From contig CP065007.1 of the NCBI GenBank assembly GCA_016699715.1, positions 1,488,001 to 1,552,000 on the forward strand: a stretch of DNA of 64,000 bases, in the 5' to 3' direction. Position 1 is the first letter of the stretch, and each line of letters opens with the position of its first letter. Below are positions 46,812-55,512 of this stretch, one piece after another. Made by a program: the position numbers and the translations under genes. Under the pieces are notes generated by a model. It saw only the letters and a list, made by a program, of their open reading frames with translations. It did not search any database and was not told the DNA's origin. Source of the stretch: Candidatus Competibacteraceae bacterium. Lineage in GTDB: Bacteria; Pseudomonadota; Gammaproteobacteria; Competibacterales; Competibacteraceae.

Positions 46812-48608
46812 ATGTGCGGCATTGGCGGTGAATTGCGCCTCGATGGCGGTGAACCCGATGGGGTCTTGATGGGACGGATGCTGCGGCGCCTGGCCCGGCG
46901 CGGCCCGGATCACGAAGGCACCTGGTCCGACGGTCCTTTGCTGCTGGGCCATCGCCGGCTGTCGGTGATCGATCTCAGCGACCGCTCCAACCAGCCCATG
47001 GTGGACCCCGAACTGGGGCTGGCGCTGGTGTTCAACGGTGCTATCTACAACTATCGGGAACTGCGGCGGGACCTGCTGGCCAAGGGCTACCGCTTCTTTT
47101 CCGAGGGCGATACCGAGGTTATTCTCAAGGCGTATGCCGAATGGGGCGAGCGCTGCGTCGAGCATCTCCTCGGCATGTTTGCCTTCGCCATTTGGAACCT
47201 GCGCGAGCGCACACTCTTTCTGGCCCGCGACCGCCTGGGCATCAAGCCGCTGTACACCAGCCGCACCCCGCGCGCCTTCCGTTTCGCCTCCAACAGTCAA
47301 GCCCTGCTGGAAGCGCCGGACGTGGATACCGCGATCGACCCGGTCGGCCTGCACCATCAATTGACCCTGCACGCGGTCATCCCCGCGCCGCGCACGATCC
47401 TGCAAGGCATCCGCAAGCTGGCGCCCGCCACCACGCTCAGCATCGCCGCCAGCGGTCGGGAAACGAACCGGGTCTACTGGCGGCTGCGCGCCGAACGACC
47501 GAAGATGCCGCGCGCCGAGCGGGAATGGATCGACGCCGTGCACGATGCGCTGCGGCTGGCGGTGCGGCGGCGGCTGGATGTAGCCGACGTGCCAGTCGGC
47601 GTGCTGCTGTCCGGCGGGCTGGATTCCAGCCTGCTGGTGGCGCTGCTGGCCGAATCCGGGGTACGCGACCTGCGGACCTTCTCGGTCGGCTTCGAGGATC
47701 AGCCGGAAGAGAAAGGCAGCGAGTTCGAATATTCCGACCAGATCGTCGCCCGTTACCAAACCCGCCATCACAAGTACCTGATCCCCAACGACCGGGTGCT
47801 CGAACGCCTGCCCGAGGCGGTCACCTGCATGGCCGAACCGATGGTCGGCCAGGATGCGGTGGCGTTTTTCCTGCTGGCCGAGCAGGTTTCCCAGGCGGTC
47901 AAGGTGGTGCAGAGCGGCCAGGGCGCCGACGAGGTGTTCGGCGGCTATTTCTGGTACCCGCGCATGGCCGCCGAAACCGGTGGCGACCTGGAGCGATTTC
48001 GGCGGCATTACTTCGACCGCGATCACGACGAATGGCTGGCCACGGTCGCGCCGGCCTACCACGGCCCCGACCACACCGCCCAACTGATCGCCGAACGGCT
48101 GGCGGAACCGGGGGCCGAGGAGTATCTGGACCGGGTGCTGCGGCTGGACGTCACCACCCTGATCGTGGACGACCCGGTCAAGCGGGTGGACAACATGACC
48201 ATGGCCTGGGGACTGGAAGCCCGGGTGCCGTTCCTGGACCATGAACTGGTGGAACTGGCGATGCAACTGCCACCGGCATTGAAGATCGGCGGCGACGGCA
48301 AGTACGTGCTGAAGAAAATCGCCCGCGGACTGCTGCCGGATACGGTGATCGACCGGCCCAAGGGCTATTTTCCGGTACCGGCGCTCAAGTTCGTGCGTGG
48401 GCCGTTTCTGGCGTTCATGCGCGACATCCTCGATTCGCGCGCCTGCCGGGAACGCGGCCTGTTCCAGCGCGGCCATCTGGATACGCTGCTGGCCGAACCG
48501 GAGGCGCACCTGACCCGGCTGCTGGGCAGCAAACTGTGGCACGCGGCGCTGCTGGAACTGTGGCTGCAACTGAATGTGGATTCGGCCGGCCGAAGCGGCG
48601 CGCCCTGA
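46812..48608 (+). CDS. Asparagine-synthase-type amidotransferase, N-acetylglutaminylglutamine type
   Basis: A 598-residue class II glutamine amidotransferase with synthetase domain. The mature N-terminus MCGIGGELRLDGG provides the catalytic Cys2. The glutaminase part has LVFNGAIYNYRELRRDL. The PP-loop is VGVLLSGGLDSSLLVALL near residue 263, and QGADEVFGGYFWYP and NMTMAWGLEARVPFLDHELV follow. Length and the GELR spelling fit enzymes that make the osmolyte N-acetylglutaminylglutamine amide better than AsnB. The usual acetyltransferase partner gene is not adjacent. The ATG at 46812 is fixed by the need for Cys2. Confidence 0.85.
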   Translation: MCGIGGELRLDGGEPDGVLMGRMLRRLARRGPDHEGTWSDGPLLLGHRRLSVIDLSDRSNQPMVDPELGLALVFNGAIYNYRELRRDLLAKGYRFFSEGDTEVILKAYAEWGERCVEHLLGMFAFAIWNLRERTLFLARDRLGIKPLYTSRTPRAFRFASNSQALLEAPDVDTAIDPVGLHHQLTLHAVIPAPRTILQGIRKLAPATTLSIAASGRETNRVYWRLRAERPKMPRAEREWIDAVHDALRLAVRRRLDVADVPVGVLLSGGLDSSLLVALLAESGVRDLRTFSVGFEDQPEEKGSEFEYSDQIVARYQTRHHKYLIPNDRVLERLPEAVTCMAEPMVGQDAVAFFLLAEQVSQAVKVVQSGQGADEVFGGYFWYPRMAAETGGDLERFRRHYFDRDHDEWLATVAPAYHGPDHTAQLIAERLAEPGAEEYLDRVLRLDVTTLIVDDPVKRVDNMTMAWGLEARVPFLDHELVELAMQLPPALKIGGDGKYVLKKIARGLLPDTVIDRPKGYFPVPALKFVRGPFLAFMRDILDSRACRERGLFQRGHLDTLLAEPEAHLTRLLGSKLWHAALLELWLQLNVDSAGRSGAP

Positions 48609-48730
48609 CCGCTCCCGATCGGATACCCGACATGCAACCTCTCGCGCGCCGCCGGTCTAAAATCGAGTGTATCCATCCAGGATAGCAGCACCGCTTTTCT
48701 TTCCGAATCACTCTAACCCGAGGTTATGCA

Positions 48731-49078
48731 ATGGATGTCTTGGCACTGATCAAACAGCAAGTGGAATCCAATCCGGTGGTGATCTACATGAAAGGCACCC
48801 CGGAAATGCCGCGCTGCGGTTTCTCTCAGCGCGCGACCCAGGCACTGGCGGCCACCGGTCTGCCGTTCGCCTACGTGAACGTAATGGAAGATCCGGAGAT
48901 TTTCGATAACTTGCCGCGCTACGCCGACTGGCCGACTTTTCCCCAGATCTATGTTGATGGCGAACTGATCGGCGGTTGCGACATTACCTTGGAGCTTTAC
49001 CAGAACGGCGAACTGCAAAAGCTGATGGAAAAGGCTGTCGCCAAGCTTGATGCTCCGTCTGATACCCCATCTGCTTGA
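48731..49078 (+). CDS. grxD: Monothiol glutaredoxin (Grx4 type)
   Basis: Iron-sulfur cluster carrier of 115 residues. The CGFS motif is in MPRCGFSQRATQAL. Also conserved are VIYMKGTPEMP and YADWPTFPQIYVDGELIGGC. The ATG at 48731 follows CCGAGGTT. A clear terminator follows 22 bp after the stop. Confidence 0.95.
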   Translation: MDVLALIKQQVESNPVVIYMKGTPEMPRCGFSQRATQALAATGLPFAYVNVMEDPEIFDNLPRYADWPTFPQIYVDGELIGGCDITLELYQNGELQKLMEKAVAKLDAPSDTPSA

Positions 49079-49099
49079 GCCGATTTTCTCGCTCACCCC

Positions 49100-49123
49100 G
49101 CCCGGCTCCGCCGGGCTTTTTTT
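49100..49123 (+). terminator. Rho-independent terminator after grxD
   Basis: A GCCCGGC/GCCGGGC stem (49100-49106 with 49110-49116), three-base loop and seven Ts. Confidence 0.92.
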
Positions 49124-49316
49124 CGATTGCGCAATACGAAATATTTTATCGTCTAAACCTATACATCTGCTTTATCAATACTACAATAGTAGCTATTCAG
49201 GCTCCGCAATCAGGCTCCTCGGATTCACAATCCAACTTGAATCCGCCTTCTCAGCCCCGGTCTTTGCTCCGGGAAGGCATCGGCCCTTGGTTACGGTCGA
49301 ATGAGGTCAAGAAATC

Positions 49317-49820
49317 ATGCCCAGTTATCTACAGCAAATCGCCTCCCGGTTCGAAGATCTTGAACCCGACAAAGCGCGGGAGCTACTTCGAATCGATGCA
49401 ACCTACATACGCTTCGGGCTGAGCAACAGCGCCACCGGCGATCCGCGCGATGGCGCCGCCAACCGCCTGCTGCGCCATTTACCGAGAATGGCGCGCATGC
49501 GACATTTTCGTCTATACCGAATCGGTATTGGCGAACGAGCGGACGGCTTCTATACCCACCAAGCGGTCGCCCTGCTGGATGCCCATCAACTGCCCACGCC
49601 AGGCAATACCCTTGCGGTGCTGGACCCAACCGGAAGCGTCGCTACCCAAGCCACGGCCCGGGAAAACGATTTTCACCAATATTCCTTCGAGGCCTGGCAA
49701 AACTTGCAGCGCCACCACGGACGCGGTTGTGCCTTGCTCGCCAATCATCCAACGCCCCATCAGCCATCCCTGGAACCGCCGCTCCTCAACCCGCCAAATG
49801 CCCCCGTATCCCGGTTTTAG
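49317..49820 (+). CDS. Hypothetical protein
   Basis: A 167-residue open frame starting MPSYLQQIASRFEDLEPDKA. It is soluble, without recognised motifs; the C-terminal 25 residues are Pro-rich. The middle (RADGFYTHQAVALLDAHQLP) looks like real protein. Overlapping frames on both strands are nearly as long, so coding status is uncertain. GAGGTCAAG stands 6-14 bases before the ATG. It lies between a terminator and the feo operon. Confidence 0.45.
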   Translation: MPSYLQQIASRFEDLEPDKARELLRIDATYIRFGLSNSATGDPRDGAANRLLRHLPRMARMRHFRLYRIGIGERADGFYTHQAVALLDAHQLPTPGNTLAVLDPTGSVATQATARENDFHQYSFEAWQNLQRHHGRGCALLANHPTPHQPSLEPPLLNPPNAPVSRF

Positions 49821-49924
49821 CGCTGAGAGGCACCACGACACCCAGACCCGCGCAAGGCAGGCCTTTTCAATCTCCACCCACAAAATTCTCATGACACCAT
49901 TGCGGTTTATGCGTACTTATTGAA

Positions 49925-49945
49925 AAATACGAATCATTCGCATTC
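49925..49945 (+). promoter_or_regulatory. Possible Fur box upstream of feoA
   Basis: AATACGAATCATTCGCATTC is an imperfect palindrome that resembles Fur-binding sites and ends 16 bp before the feoA start. Iron-dependent control of feoAB is known in many bacteria; this site is judged by eye. Confidence 0.6.
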
Positions 49946-49960
49946 GCGAGGTGTGCTTGC

Positions 49961-50197
49961 ATGAAATTGATCTGCCTTTCCGAACTGGCGATCGGCCAGC
50001 GCGGCGTCATCGAAGAAGTGGAAACCGAGGAGCAATTCCGCTGGCGGCTGCAAGCCCTGGGTTTTCGCATCGGCCGAGAAGTACGGTTGATTCGCCAAGC
50101 GCTGTTCGGCGGGCCGCTGCAAGTCCGGATCGGCAGCGTCAACGTGATGCTGCGCCGACATGACGCCGCTTTCATTCATCTTCGAGCCATGGGATGA
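49961..50197 (+). CDS. feoA: Ferrous iron transport protein A
   Basis: A 78-residue SH3-like cytoplasmic protein needed for FeoB activity. It reads MKLICLSELAIGQRGVIEEV, with the typical LGFRIGREVRLIRQALFGGP core and a C-terminal LRRHDAAFIHL. GAGGTG precedes the ATG. It overlaps feoB by 4 bp (ATGA), the normal order. Confidence 0.94.
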   Translation: MKLICLSELAIGQRGVIEEVETEEQFRWRLQALGFRIGREVRLIRQALFGGPLQVRIGSVNVMLRRHDAAFIHLRAMG

Positions 50198-51981
50198 AAC
50201 GCATCGCCCTGCTGGGGATGCCAAACACCGGAAAATCCACCTTTTTCAATCGCCTGACCGGCGCTGGCGCCCGCATCGGCAACTGGCCAGGCATTACCGT
50301 CGATCTGCTGAGCGCCAAGATCCTGCTCGGCGCCGAGATGGTCGAAGTCGTCGATCTACCGGGCCTTTACGATCTGCACGGATTCGCCGAGGACGAGCAG
50401 GTGGTGCGGCGTTTTCTGCTGAACAACTCGGTGGACCTGCTGTGCATCATCCTGAACGCCACCCAGATCGACCAGCAACTGCCGCTGGCGCTGCAATTGC
50501 GCCGGCTGGGTCTCAGGGCGGTTGCGATCATGAACATGAGCGACGAAGCCGAACAGTTGGGCATCCGCTTCGATGTGGCGGCGCTGGCGGCGGGGCTGGA
50601 CTGTCCGGTCTGTTTCATCAGCGCCAAATACGGTCGTGGCTTCCCGGAAGCCCGCGAGATGCTGCGGCATATCCTGAGCCTGGATTCTCCCACCGCCTCC
50701 CCTGCCCCGCAGGCCGACTTCGCCGCCGATGAGGCGTTGATCGCCGAAGCCGAGAAGTTGATCGCCCGCTCCGTCATGATGCCCCGGGTGTTGGAATACG
50801 GCCTGAGCGAACGTATCGACCGCTTTGCCCTGCACCCGGTGTTTGGCGTCCCGCTGTTCTTTTTGGCCCTGTTCCTGCTATTTCAAACAGTCTATACCCT
50901 GGGTACACCGCTGCAGGATGGGGTAGCCTGGCTGCTGGGGCAGTTTCGCGAGTCGGTACTGGTGCATTTGCAGGCGATGCTGCCCGGCTGGCTGTACGGA
51001 CTATTGGTGGAAGGCGTGTACGACGGCTTGGGTACGGTCGCCTCGTTCGTACCGGTGATCGTGCTGTTCTTTCTGGGCATGGCGCTGGTCGAAGACAGCG
51101 GCTACCTGTCGCGCATCGCTTTCCTGATGGATGCGCTGATGGCGCGAGTCGGTCTGGACGGGCGTGGCTTCGTGATGCTGTTGATGGGGTTCGGCTGCAA
51201 CGTACCGGCGCTGATGGGCACCCGGGTGATACGCGCGCGCGGCCTGCGCTTGCTGACCATGCTGATCATCCCTTTTTCGCTGTGCTCGGCCCGGCTGCAA
51301 GTCTTTCTCTTTCTGATCACGGCGCTGTTCAGCCCGACCCAAGCGCCGCTGGTACTGCTGGCGCTGTATGCGGCCAGCTTCCTGATCGCCTTCGCCACCG
51401 CCCTGCTGTTCAAGAACCGGCTGGGCGGTGGCGAGCCGCTGTTGATCGAACTACCGCCCTACCGGTTACCGACGCTTCAGCAAGTGGTGTTGCGCGCCTG
51501 GCACGAGATCCATCATTTTCTCAGTCGTGCCACCCGCTTCATCGTCGCGGGGGTGGTGGCGATCTGGTTGCTGACCCACCTGCCCACCGGCGTACCGGCC
51601 GGGGGACCCGAGACCTTGGCGGGAATGTTCGGCGGCTGGCTGGAACCGCTGCTGCGGCCGATCGGCATCGACCAGCAGATGGCGGTGGTGCTGCTGTTCG
51701 GCTTCGTCGCCAAGGAGATCGTGCTGGGCGCGATGGCGGTGGTCTACGGGGTACAGGGCAACGCCCTGGCACAATTGACGGCCCAGCACATGGACTGGGT
51801 GCAGGCGTTCAGCTTCATGCTGTTCACGCTGGTCTACACCCCCTGCCTGTCCACGGTGGCGACCCTGCGTAGCGAATCCAAAAGTCTGGCCTTCACCAGT
51901 GTCAGTATCGCTTGGTCGCTGGTACTGGCCTGGCTGCTGAGTTTCGTCTTCTATCAGAGCGCGCGGTTACTGGGGTATTGA
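50194..51981 (+). CDS. feoB: Ferrous iron transport protein B, short form
   Basis: Inner-membrane Fe2+ transporter of 595 residues. The N-terminal G domain has GMPNTGKSTFFNR (G1), DLPGLYDL (G3) and NMSD (G4). Membrane gate segments contain the conserved cysteines in LLMGFGCNVPALM and PFSLCSARLQVF. At 595 residues it is shorter than the ~770 of E. coli; the regulatory segment after the G domain and the loop between the gates are shortened. The C-terminus (LSFVFYQSARLLGY) seems natural, so this is a short family form rather than a truncation. FeoC is absent. Confidence 0.93.
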   Translation: MKRIALLGMPNTGKSTFFNRLTGAGARIGNWPGITVDLLSAKILLGAEMVEVVDLPGLYDLHGFAEDEQVVRRFLLNNSVDLLCIILNATQIDQQLPLALQLRRLGLRAVAIMNMSDEAEQLGIRFDVAALAAGLDCPVCFISAKYGRGFPEAREMLRHILSLDSPTASPAPQADFAADEALIAEAEKLIARSVMMPRVLEYGLSERIDRFALHPVFGVPLFFLALFLLFQTVYTLGTPLQDGVAWLLGQFRESVLVHLQAMLPGWLYGLLVEGVYDGLGTVASFVPVIVLFFLGMALVEDSGYLSRIAFLMDALMARVGLDGRGFVMLLMGFGCNVPALMGTRVIRARGLRLLTMLIIPFSLCSARLQVFLFLITALFSPTQAPLVLLALYAASFLIAFATALLFKNRLGGGEPLLIELPPYRLPTLQQVVLRAWHEIHHFLSRATRFIVAGVVAIWLLTHLPTGVPAGGPETLAGMFGGWLEPLLRPIGIDQQMAVVLLFGFVAKEIVLGAMAVVYGVQGNALAQLTAQHMDWVQAFSFMLFTLVYTPCLSTVATLRSESKSLAFTSVSIAWSLVLAWLLSFVFYQSARLLGY

Positions 51982-52183
51982 CCGCCACGATCCCGCCATC
52001 GCCTTGAATGGCGCTCAAACATAAAGCGCCACCATCTTGCGCCAATGCTTCGGGCTGTGCGCCCGCCCCCGCCAGACGTGCGTGGCGTTCCAGACCCCCT
52101 TGTGCCACAGCGATTTGCTGAAAAGAGGAATGGCAGGTCCGCCCGGCCTGGAGCGCCCATCGCCTCCAGCCGCCCGGCGTGGC

Positions 52184-53137
52184 TCAATCGCGGTTGAAGA
52201 AGTACGCCAGCGCATCCAGCAAGCGTCGGTCCTCGGCGATCGTGCCCCTGTGATCGAAATGGCCCGCCCGCAGCACGAACAGCTCCTTGGAACCGGCGAG
52301 CGCGTTATAAACCGCGAACTGGCCGGGCGGCGGCACCGCCGGATCGAAGCGGGCGGCGGCGACATGCATGGGAATACATAAATGGCGCGCGGCAACAGCG
52401 GCGTCAAAGTAGCGCAGCGTATCCATGACCTGGCCAGTCCGCCGCTGGTGGCGACGTACCGCCTCGCCACTGCCCACGCAGGGCATTCCCAAGCGCAGCG
52501 GATGATGGCCGAAACTGGGTACGTTCAGATGGGCTCGATGAAACCGTTCGTCCCACGGCAGGGCCAGCGCGCCGAGGCCGCCACCGAAACTGATCCCCAA
52601 ATACTCCAGCCGCCGCGCCGCCGTGGGAAACAGTTCCAGGAGCGCCGAAGCCGCGCACCACACGGTATCGGCCGCGCAACCACCGTGCACGTAAGTATCC
52701 CGCCCACCGATCCCATGCAACACATGATCGTCCGGGTTCGCCGGAATCCCGGCGCAGGCACTGCGGGAAATGCCTCGGGCACAGGGAAATAGCATCGCCG
52801 CCCGAGGGATGGGCAGATGAAAATCCGGGCCGTCCCGACCGCCATAGCCGTGACCGACCACGACGCCGCGTTCGACGGGCTCATCGCGCGGCCGGGTCAG
52901 CCAGCCCTTGACCAGAAACCCGTTCAGCGATGTAAATTCCAGCTCGAACATATGGATACGCGGGTGTGGGCTGGGAACCTCCCGCAATATCGGCGCAACC
53001 GTGACCTCGCGAGCACGGGCGTACAAGTTTCGCCAGAAACCGGCGAAATCGGGTGGCTCGGCCGGTGGCGTCACCGCCAGTAAGGTGGCAAGATCGTAAC
53101 CATGGGTCGGATCGAAGGAAAAACCGTGTTGAAGCAT
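52184..53137 (-). CDS. Acetyl-esterase-like alpha/beta hydrolase (AXE1/cephalosporin-C deacetylase type)
   Basis: About 317 residues. Signature parts are FWRNLYARAREVTVAPIL near the N-terminus, VVVGHGYGGRDGPDF as oxyanion region, the nucleophile in YLGISFGGGLGALAL, the acid in AARFDPAVPPPGQF and the histidine in LRAGHFDHRG. This order and the C-terminal PPxQF fit the acetyl xylan esterase family. The start at 53137 (MLQHGFSFDP) is chosen over one at 53182 because the N-terminus of relatives begins near there, though no good ribosome site is seen. The natural ester is unknown. Confidence 0.82.
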   Translation of the reverse strand: MLQHGFSFDPTHGYDLATLLAVTPPAEPPDFAGFWRNLYARAREVTVAPILREVPSPHPRIHMFELEFTSLNGFLVKGWLTRPRDEPVERGVVVGHGYGGRDGPDFHLPIPRAAMLFPCARGISRSACAGIPANPDDHVLHGIGGRDTYVHGGCAADTVWCAASALLELFPTAARRLEYLGISFGGGLGALALPWDERFHRAHLNVPSFGHHPLRLGMPCVGSGEAVRRHQRRTGQVMDTLRYFDAAVAARHLCIPMHVAAARFDPAVPPPGQFAVYNALAGSKELFVLRAGHFDHRGTIAEDRRLLDALAYFFNRD

Positions 53138-53298
53138 ACAGCTGGCTCGAGTTGGATTTAAAAATGGCGCGTGATAATCCACACTATTCCAAGCTGTCAG
53201 TCATTTGGAGACTCGTTCGCGCTTGGGTTAGACTCAAAAAGTCGCCATGATGGCAAACCGTATTTTCGTAATCAAACCACTCACCAGAGGATCGATTC

Positions 53299-54024
53299 AT
53301 GCCGAAGAAGAAAGAGCCGACCAGCACTCCAGTCAACAAGGCCCCCAAGAAAACCACCAAGCCAGCCACGGCAGCCGCCGCAAAACCCGTCGCTCCCGCG
53401 GCACCCGTCAAGACCGAGGCACCAAAACCCGCGGCGCCCGTGACCCCCACCAAGGCCGAGGCACCAAAACCCGCCGCGCCCGTGACCCCCACCAAGGCCG
53501 AGGCACCAAAACCCGTCGCGCCCGCGGCGCCCGTGACCCCCGCCAAGGCCGAAACCATCACCAAACCCGCCGCGCCCGCGGCGCCCGTGACCCCCGCCAA
53601 GGCCGAAACCATCACCAAACCCGCCGCGCCCGCGGCGCCCGTGACCCCCGCCAAGGCCGAAACCATCACCAAACCCGCCGCGAAACCGGCACCCGCCAAG
53701 GCCACTAAATCCAGCAAAGCCCCAGCCTCGCCCGCCACGGCCACGGCCAAAAAACAAATCGACTCAACCGCCACGGTCGTGGTCGCCAAATACGATGTCG
53801 GATTCGGTAATAAGCTGTTCATCCGCGGCGAGGGCGCCGGCCTCAGTTGGGAAACCGGCGTGGAAATGAAAAACGTTGAAAACGATGTTTGGGTGTGGAC
53901 CAACAATGATCTCAAGAAGGGCGCGGTTGCCTGCAAGTTCCTGATTAACGATGACATTTGGTCGACTGGCGAAAATCTCTTCGTCCCGGCCGGCGAAACG
54001 TCCACGGTTTTTCCCAACTTTTAA
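53299..54024 (+). CDS. Repeat-rich Lys/Ala/Pro protein with C-terminal carbohydrate-binding-like domain
   Basis: A 241-residue protein in two halves. Residues 1-155 are low-complexity, Lys/Ala/Pro/Thr-rich, with two 14-residue and three 18-residue tandem repeats, similar in feel to histone-H1-like tails. Residues 158-241 form a compact beta domain (KLFIRGEGAGLSWETGVEM, DDIWSTGENLFVPAGE) that resembles the CBM20/CBM48 starch-binding and AMPK glycogen-binding fold. No signal peptide is seen, so it is probably cytoplasmic. The charged tail could bind nucleic acid or act as a linker. Binding of glycogen is inferred. GAGGA precedes the ATG. Confidence 0.8.
   Translation: MPKKKEPTSTPVNKAPKKTTKPATAAAAKPVAPAAPVKTEAPKPAAPVTPTKAEAPKPAAPVTPTKAEAPKPVAPAAPVTPAKAETITKPAAPAAPVTPAKAETITKPAAPAAPVTPAKAETITKPAAKPAPAKATKSSKAPASPATATAKKQIDSTATVVVAKYDVGFGNKLFIRGEGAGLSWETGVEMKNVENDVWVWTNNDLKKGAVACKFLINDDIWSTGENLFVPAGETSTVFPNF
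53419..53679. repeat. Coding tandem repeats: 42 bp x 2 and 54 bp x 3
   Basis: Two 42-bp units (53419-53460, 53461-53502) are followed after a short degenerate stretch by three 54-bp units (53518-53571, 53572-53625, 53626-53679). Units are almost identical and keep the frame, so copy number may vary between strains. Confidence 0.9.
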
Positions 54025-54083
54025 TCCGCTTGCTCGAGTGGACCCGCCTGGCGCGACTGGCGCCCGGGTCCGGCTCGGACCGT

Positions 54084-55289
54084 TCACAATCCCTCGCGTC
54101 GCAACCGCTCAAACTCCGTCCGCGAGCGGGTCACACAATCCTCGATCGCCACTCCGCTGAAGTAATTGCCGACCAGCGCCAAGCGATTTCCAGCCAACGC
54201 CTGATTCAGCTCTTTGGCCCGTTCGCCATGACCGACCCGCAGCGCGGGCAACCGGTTGAGCTTGGGCACCACGTTCCCGGATTCGAGCAGGGATCGATCG
54301 ATGCCGAGCACTTGGGCGATTCGCTCGATCTTCTCTTCTTCGCCCAACACACCGGGCCGAAAGTGGAAGGTAAAACCTCGCCAGTAGGCATCGGGCACGG
54401 TATCGCGCGATACCGCCGAGTAAAACGCTTCGCCCCGGCCGATCAACCCCGCCACCGGCGGCAAGGATAACCGCGCGGCCGGTAGCGCCACCCCGACCGA
54501 TTCGAGCTTGGCGGTCTTGATCTCCGCCAGCCGCCCGGCGATGTCGGGAAACGGCGCGCTCAGCAATTCGGCCGCCGCCGCCACCGGCGTGGCCAGACAA
54601 AGCGCGCGGGTGCTGTACTCGCCACGATCGGTACGGACGACGAAGCCCTTACCGTCGCGCCGGATCTCCCGCGCGTTCTGCCCGAGTTCGACGGAAATAC
54701 CCGCTTGCCCGGCCAGGGTATCGGCGATGGTTTGCAACCCGCCAGGCAAGGTGAAACTCCGTGGTACGTCCTTGCGCCGGGGCCGGGATTGAAACAGGCT
54801 GTCGGCGGGAAATTCGTCGGCCGGCTGGCAGATCACCGCATTGAAGGCCGGTTCGAACACCGCCGCGTAATTGCGTCGGCCGACGATGCGGCCGTAGTAC
54901 TCGGCGACGGTGCGCCCGGTTTTGATCAGACCAAGCAGCCGGAACGGCGCCAGCGGCAGTCCCGGGAAGTACAACTGGGAAAGGATGCTTTTGATCGCGC
55001 CACCGGCAAACATCCGGAAACCGACCTTGGCCCGGCGTTGCAAGCGGTCCAGCAGGCCGATCGGTTCCAGGATCGCCAACAGGTTGCCATAGGAATTGAA
55101 GCTGCTGTGCGCACCCAACTCCAGCCAGAACCCCTCCATCTCATCGCTGAAACGATGCGAGTGCAAGCATCCCCCCACCCGATCTTCCTGCTCCAGCACC
55201 AGCACGTTCAGGCCGACGGCGGCAGCGTAATGGGCCATGCTCAAGCCGCTGATACCGGCTCCTATAATCAACAGATCGCGGTCGGCCAT
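54084..55289 (-). CDS. FAD-dependent oxidoreductase of the protoporphyrinogen oxidase/amine oxidase family
   Basis: A 401-residue flavoprotein. The dinucleotide-binding motif is LLIIGAGISGLSMAHYAAA at the N-terminus, followed by LEQEDRVGGCLHSH. The C-terminal FAD contact is LALVGNYFSGVAIEDCV. The central part has PRSFTLPGGLQTIADTLAG, as in HemY-type protoporphyrinogen oxidases. Carotenoid or squalene desaturases share the fold, so the substrate is not certain. It is a single gene converging on the repeat protein, and it marks the left border of the rearranged region. Confidence 0.8.
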   Translation of the reverse strand: MADRDLLIIGAGISGLSMAHYAAAVGLNVLVLEQEDRVGGCLHSHRFSDEMEGFWLELGAHSSFNSYGNLLAILEPIGLLDRLQRRAKVGFRMFAGGAIKSILSQLYFPGLPLAPFRLLGLIKTGRTVAEYYGRIVGRRNYAAVFEPAFNAVICQPADEFPADSLFQSRPRRKDVPRSFTLPGGLQTIADTLAGQAGISVELGQNAREIRRDGKGFVVRTDRGEYSTRALCLATPVAAAAELLSAPFPDIAGRLAEIKTAKLESVGVALPAARLSLPPVAGLIGRGEAFYSAVSRDTVPDAYWRGFTFHFRPGVLGEEEKIERIAQVLGIDRSLLESGNVVPKLNRLPALRVGHGERAKELNQALAGNRLALVGNYFSGVAIEDCVTRSRTEFERLRREGL

Positions 55290-55434
55290 GACGGACTCCG
55301 AAAAGGATAAACATCAGACGGCAATTCTCGGTAAGGGCGCCGCAACGGTCAAGCGAGCCAAACCGTGCCAGGTTTACCGATCTTATCTTGCTTAGTCTTT
55401 AAGGACTTATCACACTTTAACCCAGGAAAGCGCC

Positions 55435-55512
55435 ATGAAATCACGTCCTGTTTCGCCAACGATCTGTTCCAGGGCAAAACCGTGTTCATCACCGGTGGCG
55501 GCAGCGGCATTA
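55435..55512 (+). pseudogene. 5' fragment of a short-chain dehydrogenase, interrupted by an IS
   Basis: The plus strand reads FANDLFQGKTVFITGGGSGIN up to the IS edge, the nucleotide-binding start of a 2,4-dienoyl-CoA-reductase-like SDR. The nearest ATG is one base out of frame, a further lesion. It continues at 56658. Confidence 0.75.

Noticed and set aside
46788..48569. A 593-residue open frame antisense to the amidotransferase gene
   Set aside because: Low-complexity composition and no start signal; the plus-strand protein has all catalytic motifs.
53419..53679. CRISPR array
   Set aside because: Units are contiguous without unique spacers and lie in a coding frame.
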